64,000 bases of DNA, from assembly GCA_016841445.1 (NCBI GenBank), contig JAENZD010000001.1, positions 930,001 through 994,000 on the forward strand, written 5' to 3'. Shown piece by piece: positions 27,513-35,494 of the stretch. Numbering within the stretch: position 1 is the first letter of the stretch; each line of letters opens with the position of its first letter. This stretch comes from Anaerolineaceae bacterium (lineage in GTDB: Bacteria; Chloroflexota; Anaerolineae; Anaerolineales; Anaerolineaceae). The translations under genes were made by a program, and so were the position numbers. The notes under the pieces are model-generated. The model was not told where the DNA came from. It saw only the letters and a program-made list of their open reading frames with translations, and did no database searches.

Positions 27513-28475
27513 TTAATTTGTTTTTGCCAATACCTCTGATACCGTTCTGGAGTCAGATACCAGGATGTTGATCAGTTGATTTTTTAATGCGCCGATAATT
27601 GGGTCAACTTTTTCCGGGCCACCTGCGACACCAATTCGGATGGGGATATTACTCAGGTCTTCTGTTGAAATTCCAATCAGGCGATTTTGAAAATCAAATG
27701 CCGTCATATTCCCATCAATATCATAAAAACGCCCGCAGACATCCCCGATTGCGCCTGCACTCTGTATTTCTAGAATCCCATCTTTATTGACGTAATCTGC
27801 AAGGTAATAACTGCTGGTCTCCAGATCTGCACTGCCGACCCCCAATAAGGCGATATTAGCTCGTTTTCCAAGGGATAGCGTTTCTCTGATGCTCTGGTTT
27901 GAAAGCAGGGATTCTGCGATGGATTGATTCTCTACCAGGAAAGGTGCGTTTAAGTGCACACCCTCAGCGTCCAATTTCTCTGCTAATCGACGGACAATCG
28001 CATGAGCGTCGTACTGCGCAATCCTTGCTCCCAGGGCCCCTAACAACTGGACAACCCGGATGCCTGTTGGGGGAGATATGTTGCTGATTTCTTCGACTGA
28101 TGCACTTATGGCTGTCCCCCATGATGTTCCAATAATCCAACCGGGTTTTAGTCGTGAGATTAACTCTTGCCCTGCCACTTTGCCCAGCAGGGATAACAGC
28201 CGCGAAGATTGCTCAATATCGATGACACGAGCATGGACCAGGTTGAATCGTTCAATCAATTTCTTGGTAAGAGGGATATTTTCCTGCAATGGTCGTTTAA
28301 TATTGATTAGAACGATCCCAGAATTTCTGGCTTCAGTTAACATTCGAGACACATTGGAGCGTGTGGTACCAACTATTTCGGCGATTTCTGCCTGAGTTTT
28401 CTCTTCAAGAAAGTACATTTCGGCAATATCGGCCAATAGGTTTTGGCGATCTTTTGAATGAGTGGAATTGATCAA
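27513..28475 (-). CDS. SorC-family transcriptional regulator
   Basis: A 320-residue regulator. The N-terminal helix-turn-helix is MYFLEEKTQAEIAEIVGTTRSNVSRML. The rest is the SorC/DeoR sugar-binding-like domain with GTSWGTAISASVEEI, VVQLLGALGA, ALLGVGSADLETSSYY and IGVAGGPEKVDPIIGAL. Members bind a phosphorylated sugar and control neighbouring catabolic genes. The TTG start has an AGGAG site at the right spacing. It is the first gene of the E1/E2 operon, so it probably controls its own transcription through the palindromes upstream. Confidence 0.9.
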   Translation of the reverse strand: MINSTHSKDRQNLLADIAEMYFLEEKTQAEIAEIVGTTRSNVSRMLTEARNSGIVLINIKRPLQENIPLTKKLIERFNLVHARVIDIEQSSRLLSLLGKVAGQELISRLKPGWIIGTSWGTAISASVEEISNISPPTGIRVVQLLGALGARIAQYDAHAIVRRLAEKLDAEGVHLNAPFLVENQSIAESLLSNQSIRETLSLGKRANIALLGVGSADLETSSYYLADYVNKDGILEIQSAGAIGDVCGRFYDIDGNMTAFDFQNRLIGISTEDLSNIPIRIGVAGGPEKVDPIIGALKNQLINILVSDSRTVSEVLAKTN

Positions 28476-28489
28476 AGTACACTCCTAAA

Positions 28490-28519
28490 CACAAATGTGA
28501 ACTATAAATCACAGATGTG
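28490..28519. promoter_or_regulatory. Two palindromic operator candidates 20 bp apart
   Basis: CACAAATGTG (28490-28499) and CACAGATGTG (28510-28519) are each CACA-NA-TGTG palindromes, and their centres lie 20 bp (two helical turns) apart. The second overlaps the predicted transcription start of the SorC operon, a typical repressor position. Confidence 0.6.
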
Positions 28520-28520
28520 A

Positions 28521-28549
28521 ATATTATCATGGCTGGATGATATTGTCAA
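28521..28549 (-). promoter_or_regulatory. Promoter of the SorC-E1-E2 operon
   Basis: On the minus strand a perfect TTGACA -35 box (28549-28544), a 17-base spacer and a TAATAT -10 box (28526-28521). The start would be near 28514, about 39 bases before the TTG start codon of the regulator. Confidence 0.75.
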
Positions 28550-28706
28550 TGGCGGGTTGAGTGGTGCTAGGGTTTAAGCACACTTTTGAAATGTTTGTGG
28601 AGGGAAAACCTCCTATTTACTAACTAAATGAAACATAAACCGATTATGATATAGAGCTAAGAGATAAGAACTGGGATAAAATAATGAGGTCAGGATAGGA
28701 GAAAGT

Positions 28707-29639
28707 ATGAGGCGAATTATTATAGATTGTGACCCGGGGATAGATGATGCACAAGCAATCATCATGGCATATCTACACCCAGGAGTGGAGATTGAAGCAA
28801 TCACGACTGTATCTGGCAATGTTGGCGTTGAAAAAACGACTGCAAATGTATTAAGAATACTCGATGTCCTTGACGCGCCACCCATCCCGGTTTTTGCAGG
28901 TTCTGCAACCGCTTTAGTTGAGAGTTGCGAGAATGCCAGCTTCTTTCATGGTGAAGATGGGTTGGGGGATAGTGATTTGCCGCAATCATCCCGTGAAGTC
29001 AAAGATGAACATGCAGCGCTGGCTTTGATCCGGCTGGCAAAAGAAAATTCTGGTGAATTGGAACTTGTCGCCATCGGGCCATTAACCAATCTTGCCCTTG
29101 CATTAAGATTGGAACCAAGCCTCCCAAGCATGTTTAAGAGATTGGTTGTGATGGGTGGGGCATATTACGCCCAGGGAAATACCCGTAATCTCCCCGCTGA
29201 ATTCAACATCTATGCAGATCCAGAAGCAGCGGCAATTGTTTTCGAGTGTTGGCCAATGCTTACTTTGATCACATGGGAAGCAACACTCTCTCACGGCATT
29301 CCCATTGAAAAGTATTTGAACCTTTGCAAAATTGAGAATCCCCGCAGTCGTTTCTTGGAAAAAATTACAAAGCATTCTTTCGATTATTTAATCAAGCTGC
29401 TCAATCGGGAGATGAGCTATCTGGCAGATCCGCTAGCCATGGCAGTTTTGCTTGAGCCCAATATCATCTTGGAATCAATAGATGTTTTTGTTCAGATTGA
29501 ACGGCATGGAAGGTTAAGCAGAGGCATGACAGTCGTCGATTGGTGGGGAAAGACTAGTAAACGGCCCAATGTTAAGTTGGTAACAAAGATCGATTCTGAC
29601 CGGTTCTACCAAATATTCAAAAACGCGTTTGAAAAATGA
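28707..29639 (+). CDS. Inosine-uridine preferring nucleoside hydrolase family protein
   Basis: A 310-residue hydrolase that splits the N-glycosidic bond of ribonucleosides. The N-terminus has the calcium-binding and catalytic signature IIIDCDPGIDDAQAIIMAY. ITTVSGNVGVEKTTANVLRIL, ALIRLAKENSGELELVAIGPLTNLALAL, VVMGGAYYAQGNTRNLPAEFNIYADPEAA and a C-terminal DPLAMAVLL complete the family pattern. A GGAG ribosome site precedes the ATG. It diverges from the SorC operon; no transporter partner is near. Base preference cannot be told. Confidence 0.92.
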   Translation: MRRIIIDCDPGIDDAQAIIMAYLHPGVEIEAITTVSGNVGVEKTTANVLRILDVLDAPPIPVFAGSATALVESCENASFFHGEDGLGDSDLPQSSREVKDEHAALALIRLAKENSGELELVAIGPLTNLALALRLEPSLPSMFKRLVVMGGAYYAQGNTRNLPAEFNIYADPEAAAIVFECWPMLTLITWEATLSHGIPIEKYLNLCKIENPRSRFLEKITKHSFDYLIKLLNREMSYLADPLAMAVLLEPNIILESIDVFVQIERHGRLSRGMTVVDWWGKTSKRPNVKLVTKIDSDRFYQIFKNAFEK

Positions 29640-29698
29640 GAGTTGAATATTGATTTTGGTTTTTAACAACAACATTGAATCTGATTTACAAGAATTAT

Positions 29699-30349
29699 TT
29701 ATAAGTCATTATCAATAATTCGTTGTGATTCCAGTGATTTGATATAACGATTCCCCCCAATATCTTGAAAACCCAACACTTTCAGATAATGAACATGTGA
29801 AGCGACAGATGTGCTTGTTTCAAGGTGGTCAATGCCTTGTTCAGTTAAAACTTGAACGTTATCATCAAAGATAAAGGACCCAATCTTAAAATCGCGATAA
29901 TCTGTTAATGCATAATCCAGCAGAACTTCACCCACATTGCTATTAGGTCGGATGATGACCAACCCGGCGGGAATGGTATCTCTCAGGATAAAATAAACAA
30001 GATCTTATGGATTTATTTCATAATCAAAATTAGGAAAGAATTTCCTGATATCGACATTGTGGAAATCCAGGAAAAACCTCAGGTAAGTGCTGCCAGGTGT
30101 TACAACTATCAGTGTGAAATATTCGCTCCTTTTGAGCATTCTAATGAGGTAAAAGGAATCAATGATTACAATTAATCCATTCAAAATGGCAATTGGATAG
30201 GCTTTGATCAAGATGCCATAAACGACAAAAACAAATGCCCCGATGCCATTGATGATCCTCAAACGGATGAGTGACTTCATGATCAGGGAGATTGCGATCA
30301 ATAATGACGCGCTGTAGCCGATCAGCTCAAAGATGGCTTGACTTTCCAT
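29699..30349 (-). pseudogene. YgjV-like membrane protein with GNAT-like tail, interrupted by one in-frame TAA
   Basis: A single frame of 217 codons is broken by one TAA at 30005-30007. The first part (114 residues) is a membrane domain resembling YgjV-type proteins (FELIGYSASLLIAISLIMKS, RLRIINGIGAFVFVVYGI, YPIAILNGLIVIIDSFYLI). The frame then continues without shift into DLVYFILRDTIPAGLVIIRP, YRDFKIGSFIFDD and HVHYLKVLGFQDIGGNRYIK, which resembles the end of a GNAT acetyltransferase. No new start with a ribosome site is visible for the second part, so it is best read as one broken gene. A nonsense mutation, read-through or a sequence error are the options. Confidence 0.7.
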
Positions 30350-30494
30350 TTAAATCCTTTTTATAAATGTTTCCATTAATTATACTGAACTTGTTTGACA
30401 TTTCTTAAAAAAATGCTTCATAATATGAGTAAGTCATCAATCCCGCATTATTCCTGCTGGATGAATGGTTTACGACCAAATTGAGAGGTCTCCG

Positions 30495-31082
30495 ATGGTT
30501 GAAAAGATAGCTGTTCTTATCATTAGCTATTTGGTTGGCTCATTTCCAACAGCTTTGATCTTATCAAAGTCTTTCCACGGTCAGGATATTCGGGAATTTG
30601 GCGATGGCAACATGGGCGCGTCGAATGCCCAACGCCAATATGGTGCGCATGCAGGGATCGTTGTTGCTGTTCTGGATATTCTAAAAGGAGTCATCGCAAC
30701 ATTATTAGCGATAGCACTACGGTTACCAGCAAACTGGCAAATTGCTGCCGGTGGTGCAGCTATCCTGGGGCATGATTTTTCAATTTTCGCAAGGTTTCGC
30801 GGCGGGCAGGGACTTGCGACCACAGCCGGTGTCTTCCTGGTGCTTTTTCCAATCCCATGGTTGATTGGGTGCGTTGCATTTGGCTTGGTTTATTTATTAT
30901 CTCACCGTCCCAATTTGGCTAAAGGAACCGGAATGGGGGTGTATGCACTGTTTGTCACTCTTTGGGGCGGATCGTGGTTCACTATTAGTTCTATTATTTT
31001 TGTTCTGCTCTTTGTACCGTTTAAAAAATGGCTGGATAGATCGCGCCGGGTGAAAATTCAATTAGATGAACAGAATCAATAA
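30495..31082 (+). CDS. plsY: Acyl-phosphate:glycerol-3-phosphate acyltransferase
   Basis: A 195-residue integral membrane enzyme that makes lysophosphatidate from acyl-phosphate, the first step of phospholipid synthesis. It shows ISYLVGSFPTALILSK, the first active-site motif REFGDGNMGASNAQR, GAAILGHDFSIFARFRGGQGLATTAG and several hydrophobic spans. The ATG at 30495 is chosen because GAGAGG precedes it by 6 bases and the family begins a few residues before YLVGS. In place of the usual GSGNxGATN the protein has GDGNMGASN, a mild variation. Confidence 0.93.
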   Translation: MVEKIAVLIISYLVGSFPTALILSKSFHGQDIREFGDGNMGASNAQRQYGAHAGIVVAVLDILKGVIATLLAIALRLPANWQIAAGGAAILGHDFSIFARFRGGQGLATTAGVFLVLFPIPWLIGCVAFGLVYLLSHRPNLAKGTGMGVYALFVTLWGGSWFTISSIIFVLLFVPFKKWLDRSRRVKIQLDEQNQ

Positions 31083-31220
31083 AACCTTCCTACGCTATAT
31101 GCATCAGAATTACTCACCATATCGTAAGAAGGTGTTTATTGATAATCTTTTTATATTGGGTTTACGAAGAATCCTGTTTTAGTCCAGAGTTGGAAACACT
31201 TCGGACGAAACTTAAAACCT

Positions 31221-31421
31221 TTATTCAACCTTCTTCAGTACCGGCAAACCTGATTTTAATTCCACCACTTTTTTACCTGCGGGAACCTCATTGACACCAA
31301 GATCGGCGTCCAGTTTACCGGCAAAATAAAATAAATCTCTTGTTTTTCCAGTGGATGAAGTTAGGACTTTGCGATGAAGAAAATAGGTCTTACCTTTTGA
31401 GTTTGTGAATGAAAAAGCCAT
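31221..31421 (-). CDS. Small protein of unknown function (66 residues)
   Basis: The frame starts MAFSFTNSKGKTYFLHRKVL and ends VVELKSGLPVLKKVE, with a basic, compact composition. An AAAGGA ribosome site lies 9 bases before the ATG, and a candidate promoter lies about 90 bases upstream. The pattern xFSFTNSKGKTYYLH...GLPxLKK resembles small uncharacterised proteins I associate with related bacteria, but I cannot name a family. It may be a small nucleic-acid-binding or zinc-free ribbon-like protein; this is a guess. Confidence 0.65.
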   Translation of the reverse strand: MAFSFTNSKGKTYFLHRKVLTSSTGKTRDLFYFAGKLDADLGVNEVPAGKKVVELKSGLPVLKKVE

Positions 31422-31764
31422 CCAATTTATCCTTTCGTTTGGTTTCTCAGTAAGTTCGAGAAATTGGGTTAAAATTTTGAATAGTTCCGTATGTGAAAGA
31501 ACCTAATATATTTATATCATAACATCAGCATGATATTCAACTCATTTTATGAATCTTGGTATAGTTCAAAGCAAGCCACCTCAATTCCTCCCAAATACTT
31601 TTCACTCCTTAAATCAGTTAACCACGATCATCGATTCTGATTGGTCTTCGATTTCCCCCGCCATTTATTAAGCAACCGCCACTTAAAGGAATTTCTTCAT
31701 ATTTTGACATCTGTTTTAAGAAAGATATATTAGATTTACCTATACATGAGACTTTTTTAGATCA
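31422..31764. other. Intergenic stretch with one candidate promoter
   Basis: This 343-base stretch between two minus-strand genes has no recognisable coding frame, RNA or repeat. The only structure I support is the promoter-like pair at 31511-31540. Confidence 0.45.
31511..31540 (-). promoter_or_regulatory. Candidate promoter of the 66-residue protein gene
   Basis: On the minus strand TTGAAT (31540-31535), 18 bases, then TATAAA (31516-31511), with the ATG at 31421. Confidence 0.4.
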
Positions 31765-32199
31765 TTAATTAGGGCGTGTGTCTTCTTTTTCTCGATCCAT
31801 TGAATAGCTGGTCTCATGATGCACAACGGTTTGTCTGCTTTCAGCACCTTCTTGTGGGCGGAAGAAAATTACATAAACTGCTCTTTCTAATGCCCATCCG
31901 ATCAGTGCATAAACAGCCATAGCAATTAAAGTTGAGATTTCCAAAACTAGCCCGTTTGCGCTTGGTTCTGGGGTTAAATTAGCGAATGGGACCAGGAAAA
32001 AACCAGTGACATTATATAGGAATTCCGCAAAGGTATTTTGTGGATTTGCTCCAATCAACTTGAAAATGAAGCGCAATCCCAACAAAGCCTCAAGAATACC
32101 AAAAATGAGCCATATCAACTGAGTGCTGATATAAGTTTTAATTCGTCCCCTGCTTCCCTTTTCCGAATGAGATGTTCTTATTTCTTTGTATTCGGACAT
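31765..32199 (-). CDS. YggT-family membrane protein
   Basis: A 144-residue protein starting at the second of two adjacent ATGs (32199), 6 bases after an AAAGGAG site. Two or three hydrophobic spans are visible: LIWLIFGILEALLGLRFIF, NVTGFFLVPFANL and LVLEISTLIAMAVYALIGWAL. The arrangement LEALLGLRFIFKLIGANPQN-FAEFLYNVTGFFLVPF fits YggT proteins. Both termini are polar. YggT members are linked to division, osmotic response or cofactor balance, but no firm function is known. It is separated from its neighbours by non-coding gaps. Confidence 0.78.
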   Translation of the reverse strand: MSEYKEIRTSHSEKGSRGRIKTYISTQLIWLIFGILEALLGLRFIFKLIGANPQNTFAEFLYNVTGFFLVPFANLTPEPSANGLVLEISTLIAMAVYALIGWALERAVYVIFFRPQEGAESRQTVVHHETSYSMDREKEDTRPN

Positions 32200-32399
32200 C
32201 ATTAACTCCTTTATTAAGTCCAATGAATTTTTTTAGTAAGATTTCAGTAAAGAATCTATTCTATGAGCTTAGTCTAACTTTTCCACCCGTATATTGGAGT
32301 TTGTGACGTGTTTTTGTTGGGTTGTAATCCCGTAAGGTAAGTTAGTGTTTTGGCTATTTCAGCGATGAAATTAATCTGATTATCTAAAATTTGAAAACG

Positions 32400-33032
32400 C
32401 TATCCAATAGAAAGAGATAGAATCTGGAAATCTCTCACGAGTGTCTCATGAAGACTGCGATTATAGAACACTGCAGCGGGATGATATAAAGGAAAAATTG
32501 TAACATCGCCAAAGGATGTCGTTGATTTTAGTTTCTCTCCATGTAATTGTGAGATTTTGGATTCTGAAAACGGCAGGTTGAATTCTCGAAGAATAGTTCG
32601 CAAAGCAATTCGACCTAAAGGTGCTATAATTTGTGGCTTAATGACTTCAATTTGCTCAATTAAGAAGGGTTTATAAATATTGATTTCAGAAATTCGCGGG
32701 GCACGGTTCCGAGGAGGCCGATCTTTTACAATATTGGTGATATAAACCTCTTCGCGGGATAATCCAATAGAATCGAGCAATTCATCCAATAATTTTCCTG
32801 CTCGCCCAACAAAGGGATGACCGGATTCCGCTTCTTGCTTGCCAGGCGCTTCTCCAATGAACATGATGTCGGCGTTTATGTTTCCTTCACCAAACACAGG
32901 TAAATAATTATTCTCCACCCTGAAGGAATAAAGAGGAGAAATTTCGAGGTTCTTTATCCTTTTAGAGATTTCTTTTAGCTGATTTGCTTTATCCGTAATT
33001 TGTTCATTTTGTTCTGAATCAGAAGTAAACAT
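32400..33032 (-). CDS. Uracil-DNA glycosylase, family 4-like, without the iron-sulfur cysteines
   Basis: A 210-residue glycosylase removing uracil from DNA. Motif 1 is MFIGEAPGKQEAESGHPFVGRAGKLLDELL, motif 2 is YHPAAVFYN near the C-terminus, with VYITNIVKDRPPRNRAP between. Canonical family 4 enzymes have four cluster-binding cysteines (CPLC, VKCRPP and a further one). Here those places read SPLY, VKDRPP and INIYKP, so the cluster is almost surely absent. The ATG at 33032 is preferred; the frame also extends to a TTG at 33050. It overlaps the aldo/keto reductase by 14 bases. Confidence 0.88.
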   Translation of the reverse strand: MFTSDSEQNEQITDKANQLKEISKRIKNLEISPLYSFRVENNYLPVFGEGNINADIMFIGEAPGKQEAESGHPFVGRAGKLLDELLDSIGLSREEVYITNIVKDRPPRNRAPRISEINIYKPFLIEQIEVIKPQIIAPLGRIALRTILREFNLPFSESKISQLHGEKLKSTTSFGDVTIFPLYHPAAVFYNRSLHETLVRDFQILSLSIG

Positions 33033-33849
33033 GATATGGATCTTCCCCAACCCTTGTGTTTTGATCCATGGCTGCTATGTCTGCCATATCATTGGGGTCA
33101 AGTTCAAAATCGAACACACCGATATTTTCAACGATATGCTTCTGATTGCCGGACTTGGGAATTGTGATGACTTCTTTTTGAAAATCCCAACGAATCAGAA
33201 CCTGGGCAGTTGTTTTATGATGCTTTTTTGCAATCTTTAGGATGGTAGGATTGCTTAGTGTCTCGCCTTTCATTAAAGGTGACCATGCCTCCAGTTGGAT
33301 ATTATGAACTTTGCAGAAATCGTAAAGGTCAGACTGCTGTAAGCGTGGATGGTATTCAACCTGATTGATGGCTGGGGTTATTTTGGCAGCAGGTAAAAGC
33401 TCTTCAAGATGTACGATCATGTAATTGCTCACACCGATCGCTTTGGCTTTTCCTGAGCGGTAGATTTCTTCCATATCTGACCAGACATCCACAAAACGGC
33501 CTTCAATCGGCCAATGAACCAGGTAAAGGTCAACAAAATCCAGCTGAAGTTTTTCCAGGCTTAGGTCAATGGCTTTCAGGGCATTCTTTTTTCGAATATC
33601 ATCGTTCCATAATTTTGTCGTGATAAAGAATTGATCCCGAGAGATGCCGCTGTCTTTGATTGCCCGGCCCAGGCTTTTTTCATTGCCGTAGATCATAGCG
33701 GTGTCAAAACTGCGGTAGCCTGCAGCAATGGCATGGCGAACAGCACGATAGGCATCTTCACCATCATGTAAGCGCCAGGTACCGAAGCCAACCCAGGGCA
33801 TCCTGATGCCATTATTTAAAGTTGCTACAGGTATATTTGAATCTTCCAT
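33019..33849 (-). CDS. Aldo/keto reductase
   Basis: A 276-residue NADPH-dependent reductase with the complete tetrad pattern: GYRSFDTAMIYGNEKSLGRAI (Asp and Tyr), FFITTKLWNDD (Lys) and YLVHWPIEGRF (His). The NADPH site ITIPKSGNQKHIVENIGVFDF is present near the C-terminus. The ATG at 33849 follows an AGGAAGG ribosome site by 5 bases, which decides against the GTG 6 bases upstream. It is first in a pair with the uracil-DNA glycosylase. The aldehyde or ketone substrate is not indicated. Confidence 0.92.
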   Translation of the reverse strand: MEDSNIPVATLNNGIRMPWVGFGTWRLHDGEDAYRAVRHAIAAGYRSFDTAMIYGNEKSLGRAIKDSGISRDQFFITTKLWNDDIRKKNALKAIDLSLEKLQLDFVDLYLVHWPIEGRFVDVWSDMEEIYRSGKAKAIGVSNYMIVHLEELLPAAKITPAINQVEYHPRLQQSDLYDFCKVHNIQLEAWSPLMKGETLSNPTILKIAKKHHKTTAQVLIRWDFQKEVITIPKSGNQKHIVENIGVFDFELDPNDMADIAAMDQNTRVGEDPYHVYF

Positions 33850-33950
33850 TCTCACCTTCCTGGTTAAAATTATTGTTATCTAGAACAAACAAATATTATT
33901 TTACCTGTTTTTCCCTTCAAATCTTTCAGTTTCCAGAATAAGAAAAGGAT

Positions 33951-33980
33951 TTGATTTCAATATTGATTTTATGCTATATT
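33951..33980 (+). promoter_or_regulatory. Candidate promoter of the propeller lipoprotein gene
   Basis: TTGATT (33951-33956), 18 bases and TATATT (33975-33980) with a TG just before it, ending 31 bases before the ATG at 34012. Confidence 0.5.
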
Positions 33981-34011
33981 AAACTCAACTCAAATATAGA
34001 AAAGGAAAAAT

Positions 34012-35226
34012 ATGATGAAATATCTGCGTATGTCATTAGGAGTAGGTGTTTTATTCGTTTTGTTCCTGTTTTCTGGTTGCTCGCTTGTTAATCCAGATGC
34101 AGTCGATCTGCTGACGGATGATGAAAAAGGAATAACGCCAGAGAGCACTGAAATTTCAAATCCCATGCCAGAGGAATCTGAGACCTTACCTGCTGAGGAT
34201 CTTCCAACTGAAACAGAAGTTGTTCTCACCGAAGCCCCTCTTTCAAGAGGACAAATTGTGTATGTTTTCGGAGGTGAGGTCTGGCGCTACCTCGTTGACC
34301 TGAATTCTACAGAGCAAATCACCTCCGGAAGCAGTGGATTTTACAGCAACCTGATGGTTTCGGGGGATGGAGTCTTCGCGGCATATAATCGGGATGGGAT
34401 GATTCATATCCTCAACCTGGGTGATAGCAGTGAGCAGGTAATAGCTAATGTGGGTACTTTTGTCAATTGGGGTGAAGGCGATGGCGAAATCTACACATTT
34501 GAGAGCGACCTATCTTGCGAAGATTTTGCAGATGATATTCAAAACCAGGATATGATCAATTATGATGTATTGAGGGTTAATATTTCCGACCCCTCTAGTT
34601 TTATCAATCTCGCTAATATTCCTGGCGGGATGCGCTTGCCAGAGGGTATCTATAATTACGGCACCTGGGCAAGCATGGCGAGCTGCGGTTGCTATTCTGA
34701 GTGCGGGGGTTTCTCGCTATGGTACCTCCCGACAGTAACACAAATGTCCCATCCTGATGTCGGCACTAACGCAGGTGGATTTTCTTTCTCACCAGATTAC
34801 AGTCAGGTGACATTTAGCAACCTCCAGATGTATGGCTATTTCCAAAGTCCACTATATGTTTCTGACCCAAATTACACCAGCAGCGCCGTGATTTACAATG
34901 AGACAAATGTTGCTGTCGTTGAACCGATGTGGTCTCCTGCTGGGGATTGGATAGCCTTTACCGGCATCAATTTTGATGACAGCACAATGGAGATCACCAA
35001 CAGCCGTGTGATCCTGATCCGCCCGGATGGCAGCGAGCAGAGGATCGTCGAGGATGTCTCGGGATGGCTTGTGGATTGGTCACCTGATGGACAGTATTTG
35101 CTTTACAGGCAAGAGGGGTCGCCATCGGACACGTTCACGATCTATGCTTTGATAGATGCCAGTAAAACCCTTTTGCCTTTTACAGTTGATGAATATCGAC
35201 CGGTGGATTGGGGATACCTCCCATAA
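34012..35226 (+). CDS. Lipoprotein with TolB-like beta-propeller
   Basis: A 404-residue predicted lipoprotein. The signal peptide ends in the lipobox FLFSGC (cysteine near residue 23), followed by an acidic Glu/Thr/Pro-rich linker to about residue 80. The rest shows repeated WD40-like/TolB segments such as FSFSPDYSQVTFSN, PMWSPAGDWIAFTGI and VDWSPDGQYLLYRQ. Such propellers usually bind proteins or glycans at the cell surface. A cluster CGCYSEC in the middle could form disulfides. It is monocistronic as far as can be seen. Confidence 0.78.
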   Translation: MMKYLRMSLGVGVLFVLFLFSGCSLVNPDAVDLLTDDEKGITPESTEISNPMPEESETLPAEDLPTETEVVLTEAPLSRGQIVYVFGGEVWRYLVDLNSTEQITSGSSGFYSNLMVSGDGVFAAYNRDGMIHILNLGDSSEQVIANVGTFVNWGEGDGEIYTFESDLSCEDFADDIQNQDMINYDVLRVNISDPSSFINLANIPGGMRLPEGIYNYGTWASMASCGCYSECGGFSLWYLPTVTQMSHPDVGTNAGGFSFSPDYSQVTFSNLQMYGYFQSPLYVSDPNYTSSAVIYNETNVAVVEPMWSPAGDWIAFTGINFDDSTMEITNSRVILIRPDGSEQRIVEDVSGWLVDWSPDGQYLLYRQEGSPSDTFTIYALIDASKTLLPFTVDEYRPVDWGYLP

Positions 35227-35494
35227 GGCTGAAGTTCTGCATATCAAAACAAACAACGGCTCGGCAACCGCCAAATTGATGAGTATTTTTGCGTGTCTAT
35301 TTACCTGTTGGGTTGTTCAGGTTTCGTTTATAATTAAGTTAAATCAAATTGATTTTTAATTTTCACACGGGTCTTTCGGGATTGATCAACAGTTATCCGT
35401 GGGAGACCAATATAATTTAAATTGACAAAGTACACCATCGAACATTAAGACCTCTTCTTTCATATGCGTTTCACATCTATGTTGGAGGTGAGCA

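Noticed and set aside
29699-29962. Independent 87-residue gene starting with TTG
   Set aside because: It continues the YgjV-like frame across one TAA and lacks a ribosome site, so it is the tail of that gene.
35340-35494. Riboswitch (cyclic di-GMP type) before the beta-helix gene
   Set aside because: I could not build the conserved core; only loose G-rich pieces are present.
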